Positions 25,730 through 36,535 of a stretch of DNA of 64,000 bases are shown in pieces (the stretch's first letter is position 1; every line of letters begins with the position of its first letter). The position numbers and the translations under genes are program-made. Under the pieces are notes generated by a model. That model ran no database searches and had not been told where the DNA came from. It worked only from the letters and a program-made list of their open reading frames with translations. The stretch spans positions 1,665,958 through 1,729,957 of the forward strand of contig NW_026944391.1 of NCBI RefSeq assembly GCF_033439725.1. Direction: 5' to 3'. The DNA is from Neurospora tetraspora. Lineage: Eukaryota; Ascomycota; Sordariomycetes; Sordariales; Sordariaceae.

Positions 25730-28700
25730 TTATCCCTCTCCTCCCTCCTCATACCCCTCTACGTATTCGCTCTTTCTATTTCGACCGACGAAGGTAGTAG
25801 GCAGCGGCGTACGTATATACATACCTTTAGAATTATATATAAAAATCCTTCTCCCGATTTCTTTTTCTTTTTTTTCTTTTTTACCTTTTTTCTTTCTAAC
25901 CGTCGCTCAAATTACTAAAGTAAATATCACTATCCCCCATCTAATTATTCGCTTGCCTTTCTTAATTAAGGTAAATACTTTACTTAATTTCGTCCGAGCC
26001 GTCTCCATCCCTATCCCCCTCTCAATTATTTGAAAACGAGAGCCCGTTTTCGCTATTTTCGCGTAGCTCCTAATCCCCCTTCTAGGAAGCCGCTACCCGT
26101 TGTAAGCATATTAAAAACCCTGTTATTACCCTTAAAAAGCTTGAACTTATTAAATCTAAATATTTATTAATAAATCCTTTTTATTACTCTTACTTTAAAA
26201 AATTATTATTAATTTTATTTATTCTTTAAGCGGATTATCAACCTTCCGTAGTCCTATATATTTTGTATTTAAACGTCCTATACGAATACTATATTAAGCC
26301 TGGAAACCGGGCGTATATAACCTACCATAATAATAGTAAGCGGTATAATTAAGCTTTATCCTTAATTTAAAAGTTCGCTACGATTTAAGAAGCGGCGATT
26401 TTTAATAAAAAAAAGACGAAAGCTTTCGGGTACGTCTGTAGAATTGAAATAAATTAATACTATATTACCGAGCTATATAAAGATAGTACTATTTTTTTAT
26501 AAATCTTTTCTATTTTATTTATTTTAATAAATTAAATTTTAATTAGTTGAAACTTTTAGATACGAATATAGCTATTTCTTTTCAGCCCTCGGTAACGCCG
26601 CCGCTACTCCTCCGACCCTTACCGTTCCTATTATTTTGGCCGTTCCTCCAACCCTTACCTTCCTTTCTAGGGAGCCTATTATAATAGAATTAGTAGCCCG
26701 CTTTAAATTATTCGAAAAGCGGTTAGAAGCTATAGAAATTAGGAATAATTAGAAGCGTAAAATACCGAAGAAGAATTAAAGAAATTTAAAATCGATATTT
26801 ATTACCCTCCCTTTTTCTTCTTTTATTACCGTTTTTATTACTTCGTATATTCTATATTAAAATATTCGATTAATCTATCATTAATATCAATTAAACTACA
26901 TTTCGCTTTAAAATAGTCTAAGGCTACTATATTAGCGAATTTTTCAACGGTTGCTAAAATTATTATACCTAATTAATTCAATTAGTTAAAATTATTCTAT
27001 AACTTTTTTTAATTATATAATAGAAAATTTTATTTATGTAGTACTTTTACTTTCTATTTATTATGATAGTTAGCAGCTAAAAGTTAGTAGTAATTTAATT
27101 TAATAAAGGGTCCTTACGAGGCCTCCTAAATAAATTTATATAGAATTTATTAAAAGATTTTAATAAGAAATTGGAAAGCTTTATTATAAAAAGGTTAAAG
27201 ATTTTAAATACTATACATTTTATATAGACCTAATCGAAGTTCTTCTTAGGGCGCGCTATAATAAAATTCTTAAAATTTAATTAAATTTTAGCCCCTACCT
27301 TAAAAATTTTAATTTATTGCGTCTTACGATTGGCGAAACATTCTTACTCTTATATAGAAGCTATTATAATTATTTCATATAAATCCGTAATTTATTATAA
27401 TATTATTACGAAGTCTTTAGCTCTTACCTATAGGTTTTTGAAATTTATTTTTATTAAGGGAGTTATTAAAGCTATTAAGGATTGCGGATAATAGCCGTAA
27501 GTAGTAAAAAATGGAAATATACTAATAGAAGTACTAATTCGGCTATTAATCGCTAATTATATTATTAGGTACTAATAATCCTAATTATTTTGGGCGTAAT
27601 TAACGAAAATTTTTGAAAAGGTTTATACTTCCTAGTTTATTTTTTCGGGGCTACCGTCGGTTTGGGGGTAAAAAGCGGTACTTAAGAGTTAATCGATACC
27701 TAATAAATCGTAAAAATACTTTTAAAATCGGTTAGTCTAATTAGTACCCCTATTATTAATAATAGATTATAGCTACTTATAATATTATACGAAGTATTTA
27801 AGGAAAGTTTCTACTATTATTTCTATTTCTATAGTAGGTATTAATTCTAGAATTACTAATTTATTAAACTTATTTTTAATAAAAAAGAGGTTCATATAGC
27901 CTGTTATAAGGGGGAAATTAGTAATAAAATTTATTTAACTATTTTTGAAGAATTGATTTAAAATGGGAAAAGGCTGTAATAGTCTTCTTTTCTAATTTTT
28001 TTAATATTTTACCTTATTATAAATATCGTAGTTAATTAAGAACCGACGGATATAAATACTTATTAACGGCCAATAGAAATCTTTATTTATAATATAGATA
28101 GTACCTTCTCTTCCTGGGTACTTAAGAACCTTCGAATTATATATTTTTTAAATAATACAGGTATAAAAAACGTTCCTTTTAGTGTGTTCTAAGAATATAT
28201 ATAAGGTTATAGCCTTAATAATAATAGAAATTTTTAGAATTTAGATATAGCCTCCATAATAGAATTTACCGAACCCGTTGATAATATACTCGCCGAATTA
28301 AACCTTTAAGCCCTACGCGGAAGTTAAAAGGGTTTTATCTTTATTAATAACAGCCTAGCGGATAATTTAATAGATTTCGTCTTCTTAAGAGACTTTTTCG
28401 AAAAATTATTATAAATCCAAACTTTTAAATACTTTTATACCCTCCCCTATTATAATAAAGGAAACGACTATATAAATATAATTTTTAAGAGCGGATTAGG
28501 GAATTAACTATATTTCTTTAACTTTTACGTCCTCTTCATTAAGGCAATCCTAATCTTAATAATATAGAGTATTAAGGACTATAGCGAATTTCCTTAAGCA
28601 GTAACAGATTTTAAAATTAAATTATAAGAGAAATTCGGCTTATTACACCTATTATTTAGAAAATTTCTACCTTTCTATAAAATATTGAAAATTATAATAA

Positions 28701-29639
28701 TTAATAACAATAATAAACTTCTTATAACTTTTAAATTTTATAAACTACTCTTTTATATATTTAATAGTTGCGAATATTTCTTTATTGTAAATAGAGTAAT
28801 TATATTCGGCGAGGTAAGTTTCTAGGAATAATAAATAATCGCTATTTTCTATTTATCCTTTTCTTAGGTAAAGATATTACTAAAGCTATACCTGCTATAA
28901 TTTACTTCTAGAAAAGTAAGTAGATTAGAATTTTATTAAATAAGAATAGGGGCCTTAATAAACAATTTTTTTAATTTCTTAAAAGTTATATTATATTATT
29001 CAATCTATTTAAAAGGGACCCTTTTATTTATGAAGGCTATTAATAGTCCTATAACCGAAGAGAAGTTTTCAATAAATATTAATAATAATTAGTAAAATTA
29101 AAGAAATTTCGTACCCCTTTTTAAAACATAAGTACTTCTTATTTAATAATCGCTTTATTTTTCTTTAGGTCCGCCTAAATATTAATACTTATAATAATAA
29201 TAAAACTTAAATATTGAACGTTTTTTGCCGCGAATTCGCATTTTTTAACGTCTAAATAGAATCTAACAATAACTATACATTTAACAATTTTACGTAACTT
29301 AATTAAATAATTTACTTTAGAATTTAATAAAGGAATTAGTATATTATTTATATATATTAAAGTAAAATTATCAAAATAATTCCGTAGAATATTATTAATA
29401 TACTATTAAAACGTCGCTAATACTCTTAATAATCCGAAAAGTATAACTAACTATTTAAGTAATTTATATCGAATTTAAAATATTATTTTCCCTTCTTCTC
29501 ATTTAATTATTAAGATTTTATAGAACGCTTATATAATATCTATTTTAGTAAATTATTTCACTTTAATAATAATTTTAAACGTTTCTTTAATTAAGGGTAA
29601 TAAGTACCAATTTACTTTAATAATAATATTAAAAGCTCT

Positions 29640-29710
29640 ATAATTATAATAGAACTAAAAACTTCCTCCCGGCTTCCTCATAAAGAAAATTAGTACAACG
29701 GCAATTAGAT
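29640..29710 (-). pseudogene. Element C reverse transcriptase fragment
   Basis: The minus strand reads IAVVLIFFMRKPGGSF, then YNYRALN. This matches the Ty3/gypsy motif APVLFVRKPGGGLRxCVDYRALN, with stop codons and transitions. Confidence 0.7.
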
Positions 29711-31897
29711 TACTAATATAAATAAAACCTTTATTCAAAAAACTTTTAAAGGTTTTTTTTAGTACTAAGAATTCCTCTCGTAATATATTATAAAAGTAAC
29801 TATAGGGGAAAGGCAGCTCCTTACCGTTTTCGTTTTTCTTAAACTCAATTTTATAATCGACGCTTAGGCGGTTAGGATTAACCTTATCGGCCTCCTCTTA
29901 CCTTTAAACGAATAAATAATTATATATCTTTATAAGGATTATCTTTCGTAGTTTTTTATTTATCATAACGACCTTAGGTTTAAGGGCCTTCTCAATATTT
30001 TATAAACTTATTACGAATATCGTTAACTCTATAGTTTACTAGCCGCTCTTTTTTTTAATTTTATTTATTATAGCTACGAACGTAATTGCTAAATAATATA
30101 TTACTTCTCTAAATTCCTTAGCCTTTAAGGAAAAATTCTTCGGGGAATATCCTAAGTATAGGATTTAGCAACCGGCTACCCCGTATTAGAATCTATATTT
30201 ATAAAGAATAAAGTAGGCTTTTATAACAATTAATTATGGTTTCCCTAAAATAATAGGGAATTTTAATTTAGAGATTACGTAAATATAAAGCATAGATTTA
30301 TACCTATAAATATTTACCCTAAAATCAATAATCCTTTTAATCTCCGCCCCTTCTATTTTTATTAAAATTCTTTATACTTATTTCTTAAGTATAAGTATAA
30401 TAAGAATTTTTAATTTTTTAATAATACCTTTACTAATTATAGTATAATATTAGTAACCTTCATTAATAAGGGTATAGAAACAATTTTTATTATTAATAAC
30501 AATAAGTATTTTAATAATATTTATCTCTATAAGTCTCGGGAAGCTTTTAACTCCCGCTTCCTTATTTAATATTTTAGAATACTCCTTTATTCAACTTTAT
30601 AAGGGAACTATTCTTTTTCCGATTTTTCAAAGGAAGAATACTTATTATTATTTTCTAATATAGGTTCTACCTTAGGTTTAATTTTAATAGATTTAATATT
30701 AATAGGAGAATATTATACTGGTTAATATATATAATTACTGACTATATATCCATTAATTCTTCAACGGAAATAAATATTTAAAGTATAATATTCATTTCTT
30801 TCGTCCTAGAAGACCTATTTAGTATATTTAATATCCTTATTATTAGGCTTGCTGTTTATTTTAATATAGCCTATTATAATATTACCGTTTATATTTTTAA
30901 GGTATTTAAAGGTAGGGGTAAGGTTGCGCTGGAAAAAGGAGCTCTAACGACGATTACTATATCCTTTATTACTATCCCCAATATTATAGAAGGTTTTACT
31001 AACTTTAAATTTCTATATAATATCTTTCAATTATTTAAAATAGAGGTTGTAAATTTCGGGTATACGGACTAAAATTAATTAATTATAGAGAGCGTTAAAT
31101 ATAGAAGTTTCTAATTAGCCTAATTTGGAATTATCTTCCTAAATAAGACTTTTAACTTTTATAAAATTCTTTTTAAATGTAAAGAGCAAATCTAATAGGA
31201 ATTAATTCTCTCTCTATTATATAATACGTAAACGGGTTAAAGCTAATCTTCTTTCGTTTTTATTACTAAAAATTAATTCAAAGTAATTAAAGAAATCTTT
31301 AAGTTTATAAATATTGCTAATATTACTACAACGCTAAAAGATTTCTACTTTAATTATTTTATTAGCCGGGAAAGTATCTAATAATATTAATTAGCTTAAT
31401 TTATCATTAATAATAATTCCTACCGATTTTTCTTCTTTATATATAAGGCGTAGTCAGGTAATATAAAAACTAAACGTAGAGGGAGTTCTATCCTATTTTA
31501 ACTAACGGATATTCTTACGTTAAAAATTATAATAAGGAGCGGTTTCTTATACAATACCGACTACAACATTTGGGGTAATAATAATTATCGTAATAATTAT
31601 ATTAATATTAAAAGGGTTTTATTAATTTTAAATAATAAATTATATATTAAACGCTATTTTTATTATTTAAACAAATATGTCGTTAATAAATAGCGCCTTA
31701 ACGAAATCTTTCTTTTTTTATACGAGGCATATAATTCCTCTCCTTATAATTTCTTTTTATTCTACGGTTATAATAGTTGTAGCAGCGGAAAACTTTATAG
31801 GAATTCTAATTACGGCTATTTAAGTAGGTAAGCCCTATTATTACTATTATAGCAGCTATTTATTTTATTCTATTAGGTCCATCTTAATAGAACTTAA

Positions 31898-32099
31898 TAT
31901 AACGGGGATAGTACGGTTAATATAAGTGCTAGTCGTATAATTTAATTGAAATTCTATAAAAAAGGAAAATTCTATTTAAGAAGCGGCTCTACCGGAGATA
32001 CGAAGTTTTGATAGGGGCTATATAGGTATAGCTACGGCGCCTTATAATAGCTCTAGTCGATAACCAGAACGCCACAACCCGGGCCTTAGCCCTATAATA
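31898..32099 (-). repeat. LTR of element C (right copy)
   Basis: 202 bp, starting TATAACGGGG and ending CCCTATAATA. Differences from the left copy are nearly all transitions. Confidence 0.88.
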
Positions 32100-32104
32100 T
32101 TACT

Positions 32105-33000
32105 TATATTTTATTCAATATTTCGGTAATAATAATTACTAGGGTATTAACCTCTAATATCTTATCCTTTAGTTCCTTTTCATCCTTTTTATCCGCTATA
32201 TTACTTAAATCGCCGATTTTATTAATAACGTTTTTAAAGTCTCTAAACCCGTGAAATAAATACTATAATAGGATAGGTAAGACGAAGTCAAGTAGTAACA
32301 GGGGAGTAACGAATTTAAGTAGAGGTAAGAAACTGTTGTTAAATTAGGGGAATTTAAATTAGGGAGGATTGGTATTAAAGAATTTAATATTAAAGTAATT
32401 AAAATTAAGCAGTTCGATATATAAATTTACGTTAAGGATTTCGATATTAAAGTCGTCCTTGTAATCTAATAATTCGATATTAGAATTGCTAGCGGTATTA
32501 ATAATGAAAGCGCTAGGAATTTATAGATTACTATTATATTTACCGCGGGGTCTAAATAAATTATAATAAAACTAGTAGAAAATATTTAAAATAAAGGCCG
32601 CTAAGATTTATTATAAAATTAAATCCGGTCGAAAGTAATTAAAGTTAAGACTTACTATTTTTCTATAACGTAAATAACGTGCTAATATATAAAAGTAATA
32701 AATACTTTAGAGATCTTAGAATATTAAATCTACGTTAAAAATATAGAATAATTTTTAATGAAGTACTGAAATCGTATTAAGGAGTTACGGCGATTTTTAT
32801 TTATTTTGGTTGTAAATATGCATTTAACGTACCCTTTCCGCTAAAAATATTAAATTATTAGTAAATAATAAAATTAATCCTAATTAATATATAAATAATA
32901 AAGTTTAACGCAATATTAACGTAGAAGCCTAATATAATACTAAAGTAGAAATTTAATGTAATTATAAAGGTTAATGTAATTATAAAATTTAATGTAACTA
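32105..33000 (-). pseudogene. Element A gag, N-terminal portion
   Basis: Minus-strand reading from about 32.52 kb downward gives a long, nearly stop-free stretch: NIELLDYKDDFNIEILN, then YLFHGFRDFKNVINKIGD and DKKDEKELKDKILEVNT, ending at the insertion point of element C. The acidic coiled character fits a gag N-terminal region. The reading resumes at 25522. Confidence 0.6.
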
Positions 33001-33934
33001 TAAAATTAATATGTATTGAAACTAGTTAATATAAATTTTTCGAAATTTATTAAGGAAAGTCTAGAATAACTTTTTATGTTAATATTAATTTAAGGGGTAT
33101 AAGGACTTTTAAATTAATAGAATCGTATAATTGTAATCGTATTTATCTCCTACAATCTCCTTAATTATATTAATATCCTTATTGGAGTAAAGTTTAATAG
33201 CCTAATAATATTAATTATTGTAAAACCGAAGGAATTAATATACTTTTTTTTTAGTTAATATGTAAAAGAATTAATAGTATTAATTTATTCGATCATAAAT
33301 TAGAAAATCGATAATATTAATTTACCCAATTTTAGCATTTCTAATAGTAATAAGGATATATATAGCTAGTCGAGGGAATTGAATGATAAAGTCGAAATAA
33401 AGGGTCGAAATAAGTAGTTAAAACAAGGAATCGAAATAAGTAGTCGAAGGGAGAGGAGAGGAGTAAGCTGGCCGAAGACTTTAATTGGTAGCAGCGGGGT
33501 AATTAATAATTTAATATTAATAGAGGTTCTAATTAGGGAAGATTAGTAGTTATTAACCGTTAACGACGTATTAAGGGGTATAAGGTATGTAATGTGGTAT
33601 TATTAACGTTGGGAGAAACCAAGCTAGTAATTAGAAAAGTTAGCTTATAGCCTCAACTATAGTAGTAACGTCGTAATCAAGGACGGCTAAATTAATAGTA
33701 TTAATAATGTGATTAGTTCTTTATCCCTAGTAATTAATATCGAATTATAAAGGGAGGCAATTAATGTAACCGAAATAGTAATCGCTTCGAAGAGAAGACG
33801 ACCGCGGAGCGAAGGAGAAATAAATAATATTTAAGGGTAAACTAAGAGAATAATTAAGTTTAGAGGGAAGAGTAGAAGCTAGTAAGAGAAAAAAAGAAGA
33901 TCCGCGTCCTTATATTCTTAGTGGCGTACCAAAT

Positions 33935-34256
33935 TGTTAAGGAAAAGGCTTGTGTCAATTGAATTGATTGGTAGAAGAAGATGAAGATAAGAAGAAAAAT
34001 TAGAACTTCTAGAAGCTTGGGGCGGCTAATTTTAAGTATATGGAATCCGTCCCTAACCATCCTTCTTATTAGGCTTTACCAGGTACCTGACTTCCTCGTG
34101 TACTTGGCTACCTTCTATTCTGAATAACCTCTTCCTTCTTGCCTTCGTGGGCTCCTTCTATATATATACTAATGCCTTCCTTCTAGAGGGCTATAAGCGG
34201 GGTAAGTGCTATGTGGCACGGGCCCGTCGGTCAGGGGTCGGTGCCGAGTCCTGATA
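33935..34256 (-). repeat. LTR of element A (high-coordinate copy, 5' LTR on the minus strand)
   Basis: 322 bp, close to normal composition in its outer part. Followed by target duplication TACAG (34257-34261). It ends 305 bp before the bS16m start codon. Confidence 0.92.
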
Positions 34257-34261
34257 TACAG

Positions 34262-34561
34262 GGCAGGAGCAGCGGGACATCTGAAGTGTGTGGCTGACAC
34301 TCACAGTTGAATGTGGCTTTAATTGAGAAACCAGTGGCTCGTGAAGCAAAGGTGCCTGTACGTACCCTTGGGCCAATTGCCTGCCGGGATACCAGCTCCT
34401 GGGCGCCCGGCAGCACCCCACAATCTTTCAGTGAGCGATCCGGCAATCAGCGCGCGACCTCGCCGACGTCCGCGCAAAAGATTCGAGATCTCGAAGCTCG
34501 TCGGCGACAATCCCTCCACAACCGTGCCTGTCCAGATCCCTCCGACCTCCCGCGACCCAAT
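34262..34561 (+). promoter_or_regulatory. Remaining 5' flank of the bS16m gene
   Basis: 300 bp of normal composition between the element A target duplication and the bS16m ATG. The bS16m frame stays open upstream to a Met at 34307, but bS16 proteins start at the MVLKLRLARFG motif, so the extension is treated as untranslated. No specific element is assigned. Confidence 0.45.
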
Positions 34562-35015
34562 ATGGTTCTCAAGCTCAGACTCGCCCGCTTTGGGCGCACC
34601 AATGCCCCCTTCTACAACATTGTCGTCGCCCACGCCAGGTACGGAATTTTCGATTGCGATACAACCAGGCAGACAGCCAGCTAACTCTTACTCCCTAGAA
34701 CCGCGCGCAACAGCAAGCCTCTCGAGGTCATCGGCACATACGACCCCGTCCCCAAGAAGGACACCTACGACACCTCGGGGAAGCTGCACAAGGACATCAA
34801 GCTGGACGTCACGAGGGCGAAGTACTGGATAGGTGTGGGAGCTCAGCCGACCGAGACTGTTTGGAGGTTATTGTCCTATGTACGTTTTGTCTCTCCAAAT
34901 CTTGCCAACCCGGACGTTTTTGCTGACATCGCAATCACCCACGAAACAGGTCGGCATCCTAGAGCCCAAGTACAAGAAGTCGCAACCGGTGCAGGAGCAA
35001 AAGACCAATGCTTGA
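34562..35015 (+). CDS. MRPS16: Mitochondrial ribosomal protein bS16m
   Basis: Small-subunit mitoribosome protein of the bS16 family. Exons 34562-34638, 34699-34879 and 34950-35015 join in frame to 107 residues; the introns are 60 and 70 bp with GT-AG ends. The start MVLKLRLARFGRTNAPFYNI, the YDP turn in GTYDPVPKK (about residues 40-48) and the TRAKYWIGVGAQPT stretch are the family core. The C-terminus is basic and polar (EPKYKKSQPVQEQKTNA). Length is normal for fungal bS16m, which has no long cleaved presequence. The gene is divergent from the hydrate epimerase and has a retrotransposon LTR close upstream. Confidence 0.95.
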
Positions 35016-36042
35016 GCGAGCAAGATACCGAGCGAGAACGCATCTTTCGATTCCATACCACCAGACAAACCCGGTTCTTCCACCCGTAATGCTCGCATAC
35101 CGAATCATCTGACACCACCATTCAATTACACCATGTACCATAACCGGCATTTCTTTCAGGCGTTCTGTTCTTTGGGGTTTCTATACAAAACGGGATTGCT
35201 GCTGTACAATACCTAGCTCGACATAAATGAGGAGAAAAGCAACTGTACAACATCGAACATGAACTCGACTTTTTCGATCTCGGACAGCTGAATGTGGACG
35301 TGAAGGGAGCGTGGAGCGTGGGGCGTGGTCGCGTGGTCGAAGAGGCGGCGCTTTCGAAACGGAGAGGGGAGGGGAGGAGCACAGAGCAGGAGTGTGATGA
35401 GGTCGGTAGGTGGCTTGGAACGTTGCATGGATGGAGGACGACTTCATCAGCAGAGACAAAACGGAGGGCATCATGATTTTGTCCCCAGGGTCGATACATC
35501 TGCTGTGCCATGGTTCTTGGTTGGATACAAGGAGGCGGTTCGTGTTGGAATATCGTACGAATGCAACAGGCGAGAAACCGACACAATCCCCAACGCACAT
35601 CCTAGGAATCCGAGCCGAATGCTAGTAGCTTCTCCCCGGGGAAGAACAATTGACCATAATGGCGTAGTCACGGAAGAGGCCGTAGCGTAGGAAAACGAAC
35701 GAACAAGTTAGGATGGAGAAGCCGTGAACTGACCGAATTTACACCACACCACTACTTCCGAACAAGAGAAACTGAAGAGGAAAAAATGTCCCAATAGTCT
35801 CCGAAAGGCGTGCAAGATATCAAAGCAATAAAAACAAAAAGCCCGTTGTTCGAACCAAAAGGACAAAGCATGCCCAAGCAAGGGGATTATCACATTCACT
35901 CATAAAAAAAGAGGAAAGAGCCTTGAAACCCAGCCAAAAAGACTCGCTCTCAGTCCTTTCCACGAAATGCCAGCAAGCACGATGAATAAGTCATTGAACA
36001 AAAAGAATTTTGGGCAAAAAAATGAAGGAATGACGGGAATTG
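35016..36042. other. Intergenic region between bS16m and tRNA-Lys
   Basis: About 1 kb of normal composition. Overlapping short frames on both strands (35122-35690) share no family signature and are Ser/Pro/Arg-rich in the minus reading, so they are not called. It contains the bS16m 3' end and the Pol III stop of the tRNA gene. Confidence 0.4.
36016..36022 (-). terminator. RNA polymerase III terminator of tRNA-Lys
   Basis: A run of seven A on the plus strand (seven T on the transcribed-sense minus strand), about 20 nt beyond the tRNA 3' end. Confidence 0.7.
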
Positions 36043-36130
36043 AGCCCGACGTGGGGGTCGAACCCACAACCTTGAGATTACGGAGGAACTCCTTAAGAGT
36101 CTCACGCTCTACCGATTGAGCTAGCCGGGC
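36043..36130 (-). tRNA. trnK-CUU: tRNA-Lys(CUU) with a 15-nt intron
   Basis: On the minus strand the acceptor stem GCCCGGC pairs with GTCGGGC. The A box is TAGCTCAATCGG and the B box GGTTCGACCCC. The anticodon arm is TGAGA-CTCTTAA-TCTCA with anticodon CTT at tRNA positions 34-36 (36095-36097). The intron occupies 36079-36093, directly after position 37 as in nuclear eukaryotic tRNAs. The mature length is 73 nt, including an encoded discriminator base. It lies between bS16m and the GH16 gene. Confidence 0.96.
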
Positions 36131-36535
36131 AAGCGGCTATCAATCATTCCTAATTGTTGAAAGTTGGCGTCCAGACATGTACTTATGTACTGCACGTTGA
36201 TTGTTTTATGTGAGGAACATGTACCAAAACACCAACATCGATCCTTCGACCATCATAACCCTGAATGCATTCGTCATTGCATTTTAGTAGCACGAAATCT
36301 AACCCCCCAAAATTTTCCTTCTCTATTTTCTAGTGATGCTAAATGGTGTACCCAGTAAAAGTCAAACGTATTGCGACGTATCTGAGAAGAGAAGCAAAGA
36401 AATGGTCTCGTAAGTAGTAAAAGTTGAGCCGTAAAAGGCAGTCAATCATATCATCTCATCAATCAACGACGCGAGCTGGAATTGCCACCTCTTCAAATTC
36501 CCAGCATCCCACATCCCCCGTGTCATCACCCATCA
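36131..36535. other. Intergenic region between tRNA-Lys and the GH16 gene 3' end
   Basis: 405 bp holding the 3' untranslated part of the minus-strand GH16 gene and the 5' flank of the tRNA. No further gene is seen. Confidence 0.4.

Larger units (their letters stand above)
25528..32099 (-). mobile_element. Ty3/gypsy LTR retrotransposon C, nested in A (RIP-degraded)
   Basis: 6,572 bp between two 202-bp direct repeats. The flanks are TTACA (25523-25527) and TTACT (32100-32104), a 4-of-5 match taken as the target duplication. Just inside the left LTR, the minus strand has an extended purine tract (GAGGAGGGAGGAGAGGGATAA pattern, about 25730-25750), giving minus-strand orientation. A reverse transcriptase trace lies at about 29.64-29.71 kb. 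No intact frame remains. It interrupts the gag of element A. Confidence 0.88.
11872..34256 (-). mobile_element. Ty3/gypsy LTR retrotransposon A (RIP-degraded, host of nested elements)
   Basis: Two direct repeats of 322 bp bound the element. Each starts TGT(C/T)A(G/A)GG and ends CCT(A/G)ATA, i.e. an inverted TGTCAGG...CCTGACA terminus with CA changed to TA. The 5-bp flanks CACAG (11867-11871) and TACAG (34257-34261) differ by one CpA-to-TpA change. On the minus strand the 5' LTR is followed by a primer site starting ATTTGGTACGCC (just left of 33935), and the other LTR is preceded by a purine run GTAGGGGCAAT (12194-12204). Gag, reverse transcriptase, RNase H and integrase C-terminal traces follow in the minus-strand order. 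Removing elements B, C and the MITE leaves about 8.0 kb. It is non-functional. Confidence 0.9.

Noticed and set aside
12000-34000. AT-rich repeat blocks as a possible centromere or CRISPR-like array
   Set aside because: The blocks resolve into nested, RIP-mutated LTR elements with defined ends; there are no short regularly spaced repeats.
34307-34561. An 85-codon in-frame N-terminal extension of bS16m
   Set aside because: bS16 proteins start at the MVLKLRLARFG motif, and the extension lacks a mitochondrial presequence character.
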